Part shown: positions 41,320 to 49,152 of the stretch, piece by piece | Numbering within the stretch: the stretch's first letter is position 1 | Layout: each line of letters starts with the position of its first letter | NCBI RefSeq assembly: GCF_023146395.1 | Contig: NZ_JAGLCD010000010.1 | Coordinates: forward strand, 1 to 64,000 | Origin: Aeromicrobium sp. | GTDB taxonomy: Bacteria > Actinomycetota > Actinomycetes > Propionibacteriales > Nocardioidaceae | Length of the DNA stretch: 64,000 bases | Direction of reading: 5' to 3' | The notes under the pieces: model-generated | Databases searched by the model: none | Told to the model about the DNA's origin: nothing | What the model saw: the letters and a program-made list of their open reading frames with translations, nothing else | Program-made: the position numbers and the translations under genes

Positions 41320-43050
41320 ATGCGATCGGTAGCGCTCTCCCCGGACCAGCGGCAGGCCGCGCTCGAGGCCATGGCCACGGAGCACCTCGACGTGCTCGTG
41401 ATCGGTGGTGGTGTCGTCGGCACGGGAGCCGCGCTCGATGCCGCGACGCGCGGCCTCTCGGTCGGCCTCGTCGAGGCGCGTGACTTCGCCTCCGGCACCT
41501 CCAGCCGGTCCAGCAAGCTGATCCACGGCGGCCTGCGGTACCTCGAGATGCTCGACTTCCGCCTCGTCGCGGAAGCGCTGGCCGAGCGCAGCCTGCTGAT
41601 CGAGAAGCTCGCCCCGCACCTGGTCAAGCCCGTGCCGTTCCTCTACCCGCTCACGCACCGGGTGTGGGAGCGCTTCTACGCCGGCTCCGGCGTGCTGCTG
41701 TACGACACGTTGGCGCGGCTGTCCGGCCGGTCCCGCGGCGTGCCGCACCACACGCACCTGACGCGCCGGGGTGCGCGCAAGATGATGCCCGCGCTGCGCA
41801 AGGACGCGCTGGTCGGCGCGCTGCACTACTACGACGGACAGGTCGACGACGCCCGCCACACCATGATGATCGCCCGCACCGCCGCCGCCTACGGGGCGCA
41901 CGTCGCTACGCGGGCCCGCGTCGTCGACCTGCTACGCGAGGGCGGCCGGGTCGTCGGCGCGCGGGTCGCCGATCTCGAGACCGGTCGGCAGATCGAGGTC
42001 CGCGCCCGCCAGGTCGTCAACGCCACCGGCGTCTGGACCGACGAGACCCAGTCGTTCGCGGGGGAGCGCGGGCAGTTCCACGTCCGCGCCTCGAAGGGCA
42101 TCCACCTCGTCGTGCCGCGCGACCGGATCCGCGGCGAGTCCGGCCTGATCCTGCGGACCGAGAAGTCGGTCCTGTTCGTCATCCCGTGGGGCCGCCACTG
42201 GATGATCGGCACGACGGACACCGACTGGTCGCTCAGCAAAGACCACCCCGCGGCCAGCCGCAGCGACATCGACTACCTGCTCGACCACGTCAACGCGGTC
42301 CTCGTCGAACCGCTGACCCACGACGACGTCGAGGGCGTGTTCGCCGGACTGCGCCCGCTCCTGGCCGGTGAGTCCGACGCCACCAGCAAGCTGTCGCGTG
42401 AGCACGCCGTGTCCACCAGCACCCAGGGCCTCGTGGTCGTCGCGGGCGGCAAGTACACGACCTACCGCGTCATGGCCAAGGACGCGATCGACGCCGCCGT
42501 GCACGCGATGAGTGCCGACCTGGACCGCAAGGTGCCGCCGTCGTGCACCGAGGACGTCCCGCTGCTCGGTGCCGACGGCTACGAGGCGCTGTGGAACCAG
42601 CGCCACCAGCTCGCGGTGTCCTCGGGTCTGAGCGTCTCCCGCATCGAGCACCTGCTCAACCGCTACGGATCGTTGGCGTTGGAGGTCCTCGACCTGGTCG
42701 GCAGACACCCCGACCTGGGCAGGCCGCTCGGCGGTGCGGACGACTACCTGCGCGCCGAGGTCGTGTACGGCACGACCCACGAGGGCGCGCGTCACCTCGA
42801 CGACGTGATCGCCCGTCGCACCCGCATCTCGTTCGAGACCTTCGACCGGGGCACCGAGGTCGCCCGGGAGGTGTCGGAGCTGATGGGCAAGGCGCTCGGC
42901 TGGAACAAGGCGCAGCGCCAGCGTGAGGTCGAGCACTACCTGAAGCGGGTCGAGGCCGAGCGCGAGAGCCAGACGATGCCGGACGACGAGACGGCCGACG
43001 CGGCCCGGATGGGGGCGCCGGACGTCGTGCCCGTGCAGGTGAGCGCGTGA
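41320..43050 (+). CDS. glpD: Glycerol-3-phosphate dehydrogenase, FAD type
   Basis: A 576-residue membrane-associated flavoenzyme oxidising glycerol-3-phosphate to dihydroxyacetone phosphate and feeding electrons to quinones. The FAD loop reads VLVIGGGVVGTGAALDAATRG, followed by the GlpD signature DFASGTSSRSSKLIHGGLRYLE and GTTDTDW. The C-terminal DAO_C domain (about 400-530) has KYTTYRVMAKDAID before it. ATG at 41320 is chosen; a TTG at 41308 is also in frame. It forms a glycerol-use set with glpK; no glycerol facilitator is in the window. The stop overlaps the DUF4097 gene by four bases. Confidence 0.94.
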   Translation: MRSVALSPDQRQAALEAMATEHLDVLVIGGGVVGTGAALDAATRGLSVGLVEARDFASGTSSRSSKLIHGGLRYLEMLDFRLVAEALAERSLLIEKLAPHLVKPVPFLYPLTHRVWERFYAGSGVLLYDTLARLSGRSRGVPHHTHLTRRGARKMMPALRKDALVGALHYYDGQVDDARHTMMIARTAAAYGAHVATRARVVDLLREGGRVVGARVADLETGRQIEVRARQVVNATGVWTDETQSFAGERGQFHVRASKGIHLVVPRDRIRGESGLILRTEKSVLFVIPWGRHWMIGTTDTDWSLSKDHPAASRSDIDYLLDHVNAVLVEPLTHDDVEGVFAGLRPLLAGESDATSKLSREHAVSTSTQGLVVVAGGKYTTYRVMAKDAIDAAVHAMSADLDRKVPPSCTEDVPLLGADGYEALWNQRHQLAVSSGLSVSRIEHLLNRYGSLALEVLDLVGRHPDLGRPLGGADDYLRAEVVYGTTHEGARHLDDVIARRTRISFETFDRGTEVAREVSELMGKALGWNKAQRQREVEHYLKRVEAERESQTMPDDETADAARMGAPDVVPVQVSA

Positions 43051-43814
43051 GCGGCTTCGACCCGGTCGAGCCCGAGATCGACGACCTCGGCGACCCGCGG
43101 TCACCGCTGTCCCGGACCCTCATCACGGTGGCCGCCACGGCGGTTGTCGTCCTGCTGGTCATCGGCCTGGTCCTCGGCGTCGGGCGGCTCACCCGGTCGA
43201 CCTCGACGACGTCCCAGACCTTCGCGGTGGACCCCGTGGAGCCGCTGCGCTTCGTCGTCGAGAATCTCGACGTCACGGTCGTGCCGGCAACGGCCGACAC
43301 CATCACGGTCGACGTCGACCTCGTCAGCGGATGGCTGGGCACCGACTTCGACAGCGAGCAGAACGGTGGCGACATCCTGCTCGCCGCGAGCTGTCAGCCA
43401 CTGCTGATCCCCGGGTGTGGCGGCAGCGTCACGATCGGGGTGCCGGCGGGGACCCAGTTCGAGCTGCAGGCCACGGGCCAGGACGTCGACCTCGCCGGCA
43501 TCGACGGCGTCGCGACGGTCCGGACCGGGTCGGGCGACGTCACCGGACGCGACCTGGCGCTCGTCGACCTCGGTGTCACGACGGGCTCGGGCGACGTCAA
43601 CCTGGCCTTCGCGCAGCAGCCGTACAGCGTCAAGGCCACGACGACGTCCGGCGACGTCGACGTCGCGGTACCGCAGGGCGAGGTCTCCTACGACGTCGTC
43701 ACGACGTCGGCGTCCGGTGGCGTGGAGTCCGATCTCGAGCCAGGCGGTGACAACGCCGAGGGGTTCATCGCGGTCGAGTCCGACTCCGGCGACGTGGACC
43801 TCCGGAGCTCCTGA
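43047..43814 (+). CDS. DUF4097 family beta-helix membrane protein
   Basis: A 255-residue protein with one N-terminal helix (about residues 25-47, LITVAATAVVVLLVIGLVLGV) and an extracytoplasmic domain made of repeated short strands: TGSGDVTGRDL, TGSGDVNLAF, TSGDVDVAVP, SDSGDVDLRSS. This is the DUF4097 putative-adhesin pattern, a right-handed beta-helix of unknown role. Two cysteines (CQPLLIPGC) may pair outside the cell. GTG at 43047 overlaps the glpD stop (GTGA), so the two are co-translated, though no functional link is known. Confidence 0.87.
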   Translation: MSGFDPVEPEIDDLGDPRSPLSRTLITVAATAVVVLLVIGLVLGVGRLTRSTSTTSQTFAVDPVEPLRFVVENLDVTVVPATADTITVDVDLVSGWLGTDFDSEQNGGDILLAASCQPLLIPGCGGSVTIGVPAGTQFELQATGQDVDLAGIDGVATVRTGSGDVTGRDLALVDLGVTTGSGDVNLAFAQQPYSVKATTTSGDVDVAVPQGEVSYDVVTTSASGGVESDLEPGGDNAEGFIAVESDSGDVDLRSS

Positions 43815-43916
43815 CGGGCGGAGCGGGACGCGAGGATCGGCTCAGCGAACCGGACGGACAAGCGGCCTCGGACGAACAGCGTGGTGACGGCACCGCGGAT
43901 TCCCGCCATGGTCTTC

Positions 43917-43986
43917 GCATCCCACGGCGACTGGTTACTTAGCACGGCACAGGTGCCTTGGGAAGTCACCAAAAGCCGTGGGATGT
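43917..43986. other. Long irregular stem-loop in the 312-base gap 43815-44126
   Basis: The gap between the DUF4097 gene and mrx1 has no convincing gene. Within it, CATCCCACGGC at 43918-43928 pairs with 43975-43985. After a short bulge TGGTTACTT at 43932-43940 pairs with 43963-43971 (8 of 9), and GGCA/TGCC closes the tip near 43946-43957. The sequence is less GC-rich than its surroundings. It might be a structured RNA, a terminator or a decayed small mobile element. Confidence 0.5.
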
Positions 43987-44067
43987 GGTCAGGTGACCGC
44001 CGGGCGGGCCATCGGCTTCTGGTCCGTGCCGCTTGTCCGTGACGACGGGATTCGGTCAGGTGCCGGA

Positions 44068-44113
44068 GGTTTCGAGGCTCGTCGCCGAGAGCTCCTCGCA
44101 CCTCAACCAGCGG
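44068..44113. repeat. Single copy of a GGTTTCGAGGCTCG...CTCAACCAGCGG repeat
   Basis: This 46-base unit begins GGTTTCGAGGCTCG and ends CGCACCTCAACCAGCGG, an imperfect palindrome of the same style as the GGTCGAG units at 32526-32990. It lies just past the end of mrx1. Confidence 0.55.
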
Positions 44114-44126
44114 AAAGGCCTGACCC

Positions 44127-44372
44127 TCACGCCAGGGCGAGCTGGGCCTTGATCTGGGCGACCGACGGGTTGGTCAGGGCGGTGCCGTCGGCGAAGACGA
44201 GGGTCGGCACGGTCTGGTTGCCGTTGTTGGCCTTCTCGACGATCGCGGCGGCCTCGGGGACCTGCTCGATGTCGACCTCGTCGAACGTGATGCCCTCGCG
44301 CGTGAGCTGCGACTTGAGCCGGTGGCAGTAGCCGCACCACGGGGTGCTGTACATCGTGAACGTCTCACTCAT
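44127..44372 (-). CDS. mrx1: Mycoredoxin (glutaredoxin-like)
   Basis: An 81-residue thioredoxin-fold protein that reduces mycothiol mixed disulfides. The active site is CGYC (residues 13-16) in YSTPWCGYCHRLK, and the cis-proline lies in NQTVPTLVFADG, with LTNPS at the C-terminal mycothiol-binding turn, as in M. tuberculosis Mrx1 (Rv3198A). ATG at 44372 has AAGGAG seven bases before it. It is divergent from uvrD2, the same pairing as in mycobacteria. It works with mycothiol made through MshB at 14337. Confidence 0.93.
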   Translation of the reverse strand: MSETFTMYSTPWCGYCHRLKSQLTREGITFDEVDIEQVPEAAAIVEKANNGNQTVPTLVFADGTALTNPSVAQIKAQLALA

Positions 44373-44445
44373 GGACTGTCTCCTTCGACCTCTACGCTGG
44401 AGTCAACCACGCCCCCCAGCATCTGATTCCTCGCAGGAGCCCAGC

Positions 44446-46482
44446 ATCAGCACGACGTCCCACCCTCTGCTCGACGCGCTCGATCCCGAGCAGCGCGAGG
44501 TCGCGGTCGCCCTCAAGGGCCCTGTTGCCGTCATCGCCGGCGCGGGCACGGGCAAGACCCGGGCGATCACCCATCGCATCGCCTACGGCGTCGACACAGG
44601 CGTCTACAAGCCGCAGGAGGTCCTGGCGGTCACGTTCACCACCCGGGCCGCGGGGGAGATGCGCGGGCGGCTCTCGCGGCTCGGCGCCCCGGGGGTGCAG
44701 GCGCGCACGTTCCACTCGGCGGCGCTGCGGCAGCTCCGGTACTTCTGGCCGCAGTTCTACGGCGGCGACCTGCCCGAGATCATCGGCTCGAAGTTCGCCC
44801 TCGTCGCGGGTGCGGCGCGCCGGGTGGGCCTGCGCGCCGACAACGCGATCATCCGCGACCTGGCGTCCGAGATCGAGTGGGCCAAGGTCAGCAACGTCGT
44901 CCCGCACGACTACACCGGTCGCGCGGCCGGTCGGTCCGTCGGCGACCTCGACCTCGGCGACGTCGGGGCCACCTACGCGGCGTACGAGGAGCTCAAGCGC
45001 GAGCGTCGCGTCATCGACTTCGAGGACATCCTGCTCTTCACGGCCTCGATGCTCGACTCCGACGAACGCATCGCCGCGCAGGTGCGCAGCCAGTACCGCT
45101 GGTTCGTGGTCGACGAGTTCCAGGACGTCAACCCGCTCCAGTCCACGTTGCTCGACCTCTGGCTCGGCGGACGTTCCGACGTGTGCGTCGTGGGCGACCC
45201 GTACCAGACCATCTACACCTTCGCGGGGGCCTCACCCGCCGCCCTACGCACGTTCGCGGGCCGGTTCGACGACACCACGCGGGTCGAGCTCGTGCGCAAC
45301 TACCGGTCGTCGCCGCAGATCGTGGCGGCCGCCAACGCGGTGTTCAGCGGGTCCCAGCGCACGGGCGTCACGCTGCAGCCCCAGAACCCGGCGGGCGATC
45401 CGGTCGACTACACCGGCTACGCCGACGAGGCCACGATGGCCGAGTCCGTCGCCGAGGAGATCGTCGCGCTGCACCGCCGGGGGGTGCCCTACCGCGAGTG
45501 CGCCGTGCTGTTCCGCATCAACGCGCAGTCGGAGGCCTTCGAGGAGGCGCTGGGCGCCCGGGGTGTGCCGTTCATGCTGCGCGGCGTCGAGGGATTCTTC
45601 CAGCGCGCGGAGGTGCGCCAGGCCGTCACGCTGCTGCGGGGCGCGGCCGTCGCGGCCGACTCCGGCGATCTCATGGCTGACGTCCGTGCGGTGCTGGCGG
45701 GCATGGGGCATCCCGACGAGGCGCCCAAGGGCACCGGCGCGGCCCGCGACCGGTGGGAGTCGCTGCACGCGCTCACCACGATGGCGGCCGACCTCGCCGA
45801 GGCCGACCCGCAGGCCACCGTCGCGAGTCTCGTGGCCGACCTGGAGCGGCGCGCCGAGTCGGCGCACGCACCCACCGCCGACGGCGTCACCTTGGCCACA
45901 TTCCACGCCGCCAAGGGCCTGGAGTGGGACGCCGTGTTCTGCACGGGGTTGCACGAGGGCATGATGCCGATCGTCCACGCGCAGACCCCCGAGGCGGTCG
46001 AGGAGGAGCGGCGGCTGTTCTACGTCGGCGTCACCCGGGCGCGTCGTCACCTGTACCTGACCTGGGCCACGGCCCGCACCGCCACCGCGCGCACCAAGCG
46101 CAACCCCACCCGCTTCCTCGATCCGCTCCTGCCGGCGGGGCACGCCGCTCGAGCCAGTCGCAGCGCCGACCGCAAGGTGCGCACGTGCCCGGTCTGCGGG
46201 CAGGTGCTGGCCACCTCGGCCGATCGCAAGCGCGGGCGCTGCGCCGACTGTCCGGTCACGTACGACGAAGAGCTGTACGAGCGCCTGCGCTCGTGGCGCA
46301 CCGAGGTTGCCACCGACCGCAAGGTCCCGGCCTACGTCGTCTTCAACGACCACACCCTCAAGCTCATCGCCGAGGTCAAGCCCGCCGACGGCCCGGCGCT
46401 GTTGCGCATCAGTGGCGTGGGGCGGCGCAAGCTCGACGAGTTCGGCGAGTCACTGCTCGACATCGTGGGCAAAGCCCGGTAG
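44446..46482 (+). CDS. uvrD2: ATP-dependent DNA helicase UvrD2, apparent AUC start
   Basis: A superfamily 1A 3'-5' helicase of about 678 residues. It has VIAGAGTGKTRAITHRI (motif I), VDEFQDVNPLQ (II), VGDPYQTIYTFAGA (III), LVRNYRSSPQIV (IV), and VTLATFHAAKGLEWDAVF and FYVGVTRARRHL (V, VI). The CPVCG...RCADCP tetracysteine and a C-terminal HRDC domain (LRSWRTEVATDRKVPAYVVF) define UvrD2. No ATG, GTG or TTG lies between a -10-like TACGCT (44392-44397) and the conserved N-terminus. ATC at 44446, with AGGAG six bases upstream and followed by Ser-Thr-Thr, fits best. ATG at 44371 is in frame but overlaps the mrx1 start codon. Confidence 0.85.
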   Translation: MSTTSHPLLDALDPEQREVAVALKGPVAVIAGAGTGKTRAITHRIAYGVDTGVYKPQEVLAVTFTTRAAGEMRGRLSRLGAPGVQARTFHSAALRQLRYFWPQFYGGDLPEIIGSKFALVAGAARRVGLRADNAIIRDLASEIEWAKVSNVVPHDYTGRAAGRSVGDLDLGDVGATYAAYEELKRERRVIDFEDILLFTASMLDSDERIAAQVRSQYRWFVVDEFQDVNPLQSTLLDLWLGGRSDVCVVGDPYQTIYTFAGASPAALRTFAGRFDDTTRVELVRNYRSSPQIVAAANAVFSGSQRTGVTLQPQNPAGDPVDYTGYADEATMAESVAEEIVALHRRGVPYRECAVLFRINAQSEAFEEALGARGVPFMLRGVEGFFQRAEVRQAVTLLRGAAVAADSGDLMADVRAVLAGMGHPDEAPKGTGAARDRWESLHALTTMAADLAEADPQATVASLVADLERRAESAHAPTADGVTLATFHAAKGLEWDAVFCTGLHEGMMPIVHAQTPEAVEEERRLFYVGVTRARRHLYLTWATARTATARTKRNPTRFLDPLLPAGHAARASRSADRKVRTCPVCGQVLATSADRKRGRCADCPVTYDEELYERLRSWRTEVATDRKVPAYVVFNDHTLKLIAEVKPADGPALLRISGVGRRKLDEFGESLLDIVGKAR

Positions 46483-47808
46483 GTCTTCCTGCAGGATCTG
46501 CTGGAAGGGCGCGGTGGCCTCGAGCTGGCTCAGGACCCCGATCGCCCCGGTCCAGACCCGGTGGATCAGCAGGTACTCCGGCGGCAGGTTGACCTTCATC
46601 GCGGTGCCCATGCCCTCGGCGCCCGGTGCGGTCACGCGCGCCAGCTGGTCGCGGAGCCAGATCCGGCTGAAGCTGAACCGTTCGACCGTGGCCGGCTCGA
46701 CGAACGGGGCCACGTAGGCGGCGATCGTCGTGGGCTCGATCGTGACCCCGGGCCGGATGAAGCCCTCGTCGCGCAGCCCCTGGGTCACGGCCTCGGCATC
46801 GCCGGCGATGGCGTGCCGGAGCAGGGTGCCGATCGCGGGCGGGAAGCCGTGCTCGAGGTGCGCCACGGCACCGAAGTCGACCACGCCGAGACGGCCGTCG
46901 GCCAGGGTGCGGAAGTTCCCCGGATGCGGATCGGCGTGCAGCAGGCCCGATCGCCGTGGACTGCCGATCAGGAAGCGCGCGAACTGCTCGCCGCGGAGGT
47001 CGCGCTCTTCCTGGCTGCCCGTCGCGATGACCTGGGCGAGTGATCCCGTGCTCTCGATCCACTCGCTCACGAGGACGCGCTCGGTGTGGGCCACGACGCC
47101 GGGCACCAGGTACACCGGGTCGTCGGCGTAGGCGGCCGCGAAGACGGCCTGCGAGGCGGCCTCGAGGGAGTAGTCGAGCTCCTCCTCGACGCGGGCCTGC
47201 AGCTCGGCGATGAGGGGCTTGACGTCCAGGCCCGGCGCGAGGATCGAGAAGAGGCGTGACAGTCGCGCGATCTGACGCAGGTCGGCGCGCAGCGCTCGCG
47301 CGGCGCCCGGGTACTGGATCTTGACGGCGACGTCGCGCCCGTCGGCCCAGACCGCGCGATGTACCTGTCCGATCGAGGCGGCGGCCACCGGGGTGTCGTC
47401 GAAGGAGGTGAACCGGTCGCGCCAGAACTCGCCGAGCTCGTTCTCCAGCACGCCGTGCACCGTCGACGCCGGCATCGCGGGAGCGGCGTCCTGCAGCTTC
47501 GTGAGCGCCTCGCGGTACGGGCCGGCGAGCTCGTCGGGCAGGGCCGCCTCGAACACGCTCATGGCCTGGCCGAACTTCATGGCGCCGCCTTTGAGCTGGC
47601 CGAGCACGGAGAAGATCTGGTCGGCGGTGCGGCGTTGCACGTCGGTCAGGACCGCCTGGGCCGGCCGCCCCACCATGCGCTTGCCGACACCCAAGGTGGC
47701 GCGACCGGCGAAACCGACAGGCAGGGCGGCGAGGCGGGCGGTGCGTCCGAAGGCGCTGCCCGGCATGACCGTCTTGCGGTCGTCCGATGAGTCATCGCCC
47801 TGTGCCAC
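46450..47808 (-). CDS. ABC1/AarF (UbiB-like) atypical kinase
   Basis: A 452-residue protein-kinase-like ATPase, homologous by position and sequence to Rv3197. Motifs: KGGAMKFGQAMSVFE (KxGQ), VAAASIGQVHRAVW (Ala-rich loop), VAVKIQYPG, LLHADPHPGNF and VVDFGAVAHL. In other bacteria such proteins aid isoprenoid-quinone synthesis; Rv3197 has been linked to macrolide tolerance. GTG at 47808 lies six bases after TATCCT on the minus strand, suggesting a leaderless message. Its 3' end overlaps the convergent uvrD2 by 33 bases, leaving no room for a whiB7 gene, which sits between these genes in mycobacteria. Confidence 0.9.
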   Translation of the reverse strand: MAQGDDSSDDRKTVMPGSAFGRTARLAALPVGFAGRATLGVGKRMVGRPAQAVLTDVQRRTADQIFSVLGQLKGGAMKFGQAMSVFEAALPDELAGPYREALTKLQDAAPAMPASTVHGVLENELGEFWRDRFTSFDDTPVAAASIGQVHRAVWADGRDVAVKIQYPGAARALRADLRQIARLSRLFSILAPGLDVKPLIAELQARVEEELDYSLEAASQAVFAAAYADDPVYLVPGVVAHTERVLVSEWIESTGSLAQVIATGSQEERDLRGEQFARFLIGSPRRSGLLHADPHPGNFRTLADGRLGVVDFGAVAHLEHGFPPAIGTLLRHAIAGDAEAVTQGLRDEGFIRPGVTIEPTTIAAYVAPFVEPATVERFSFSRIWLRDQLARVTAPGAEGMGTAMKVNLPPEYLLIHRVWTGAIGVLSQLEATAPFQQILQEDLPGFAHDVEQ

Positions 47809-47812
47809 GCCT

Positions 47813-48706
47813 TCAGGATACGGATGATGCCGTCTCGTGCGCCGTCAGCAGGTGACACGGGCAGTCGGGGTGGAACGCGACGCTGAGCCGGGTCGCGTGG
47901 TCCGGCTCGGGTCCGACCGTGAGCTGGGCGCCTGCCGTCCGGACCGGTTGCCGGTCACAGGCGGCGAGGACGTCGGAGACGACGAGGGCCGCGACCGACT
48001 GGGTCAGCTCCGCACCGACGGCGTGCGGGCGGTCCGGGCGGTCGAGCGAGGGCCAGTGCCCGGCCCAGCTCGTGGACCAGGAGGCGCGGGCGAGATCGGC
48101 GCAGCGCAGGCACGGCGTCCGACCGGGGCTGGTCCACGGCCCGACGACGCAGCGCCCCTCGTCCAGCACGACCGGCAGCACCATGGCGCCGGTGGCCGTG
48201 AGCGACTCGATCGTGTCGCGGTGCGGCTCACCGACGGTCAGGACGACGAGCACGTGCGCCGGCCGGTCCCCGCGCAGGGAGACGCCGGCGATACGGGCGC
48301 CCAGGCGCACGAGGTCGGCGAGGTCGTGACATCCAGGACCGGCGTGCACCGACAGCACGGTGCGGGCACGAGCCGAGAGGGCGGCCGGGTCGCGCCCGCG
48401 CAGCACCGCGGCGGCGACCTCGTCGCGCGGGGCCCGGCACCGGATCCAGTCCGCCGCCTCCACGACGGCGCCGCGAGCGACGAGCTCGTCGAGCAGTGCG
48501 TCGGCCGCACGGGCCGCACAACCCGCGGCCTCGGCCGCAGCGCGGCACACGAGGGCGCGGCTCTGCACGCCGTCGATCGCGGCCACGAGGGCGCGCAGGA
48601 GCGCGGAGTCGTCGACCACCACGCCCGGGTGCGAGCCGAGGCGCAGGCGGAGGGCGTCGTGACGGGTCAGGTGGGTGCCCGGGGCGAGGGCGGGACGTCG
48701 GACCAT
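47813..48706 (-). CDS. E1/ThiF-like or TOMM leader-binding-type protein (Rv3196-like)
   Basis: A 297-residue protein resembling stand-alone E1-like proteins annotated as TOMM precursor leader peptide-binding. An N-terminal winged-helix-like RRE part is suggested by VVVDDSALLRALVAAIDG and ADALLDELVARGAV. The middle carries a Rossmann half (AHVLVVLTVGEPHRDTIESL). A C-terminal zinc site is formed by CLRC (after GRTP) and FHPDCPCH. No ATP-adenylation GxGxxG is evident, so it is probably non-adenylating. No YcaO cyclodehydratase or dehydrogenase gene is in the window. ATG at 48706; four bases before the ABC1 gene start, so the two are co-transcribed. Confidence 0.68.
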   Translation of the reverse strand: MVRRPALAPGTHLTRHDALRLRLGSHPGVVVDDSALLRALVAAIDGVQSRALVCRAAAEAAGCAARAADALLDELVARGAVVEAADWIRCRAPRDEVAAAVLRGRDPAALSARARTVLSVHAGPGCHDLADLVRLGARIAGVSLRGDRPAHVLVVLTVGEPHRDTIESLTATGAMVLPVVLDEGRCVVGPWTSPGRTPCLRCADLARASWSTSWAGHWPSLDRPDRPHAVGAELTQSVAALVVSDVLAACDRQPVRTAGAQLTVGPEPDHATRLSVAFHPDCPCHLLTAHETASSVS

Positions 48707-48776
48707 GGGCCCAGCCTCAGGCCAGCGGCCGCCGGCCGCGCGCCCCCGTCCACAGGCGACCGGTCCGAGTGCGGGG

Positions 48777-48935
48777 TCAGGCCTTGCCGAGGATGCGGGT
48801 CAGGTTGGTCGAGCAGACCGGGCAGACGCCCTTCGCGAGCTTCGTGCCCTTCGCGTTGACCTCGATCGGGCCGCTGGCCTCGCGCTTCTCGCGGCACTTC
48901 ACGCAGTAGAACTCACCACTCCAGGTCTCCGACAT
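48777..48935 (-). CDS. DUF5679 zinc-ribbon small protein
   Basis: A 52-residue protein with two CxxC knuckles, C11-C14 (FYCVKC) and C38-C41 (VCPVC), separated by 23 residues: a small zinc ribbon ending in LTRILGKA. It matches the conserved actinobacterial DUF5679 family by length and motif, as far as I recall. ATG at 48935 has GGAGGAG six to seven bases upstream on the minus strand. It lies 70 bases before the E1-like gene in the same direction and may share its transcript. Function unknown; possibly RNA or protein binding. Confidence 0.88.
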   Translation of the reverse strand: MSETWSGEFYCVKCREKREASGPIEVNAKGTKLAKGVCPVCSTNLTRILGKA

Positions 48936-49045
48936 GGTCGACTCCTCCGTCCGGCGGCACCACTGTGATGCCCATCACATCCGAGCATAGGGTCAGGAAG
49001 CGATAGGGCGGGAGAGGCGGTCCGTCAAGGGGTTCGCGAACAAAC

Positions 49046-49132
49046 TGTCCACCGTTGTGGATAAACCTGGGGACAGCCTGGGGGAATCGCCGGGATGAGG
49101 TGTGGACGCGTCGGTGGACGGGGTGTGGGAAC
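49046..49132. other. Cluster of DnaA-box-like nonamers
   Basis: The 217-base gap 48936-49152 has no gene. TGTGGATAA at 49056-49064 is a perfect reverse copy of the DnaA box TTATCCACA. Near matches are TGTCCACC (49046), TGTGGACG (49101), GGTGGACG (49113) and TGTGGGAA (49124). No dnaA or dnaN gene is close, so this is not the chromosomal origin. It may titrate or be regulated by DnaA, or be chance. Confidence 0.35.
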
Positions 49133-49152
49133 AGCCGCTTCCTGCCGGACTT

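Noticed and set aside
43688-44101. A 137-codon minus-strand frame in the DUF4097-mrx1 gap
   Set aside because: It runs through the stem-loop and a repeat unit, has no ribosome site and no motif.
44371-44445. ATG 44371 as the uvrD2 start
   Set aside because: It overlaps the divergent mrx1 start codon, precedes the -10-like box, and adds 25 unconserved residues; kept only as an alternative.
49046-49132. Chromosomal replication origin
   Set aside because: Only one perfect DnaA box, no AT-rich unwinding region and no dnaA/dnaN neighbours.
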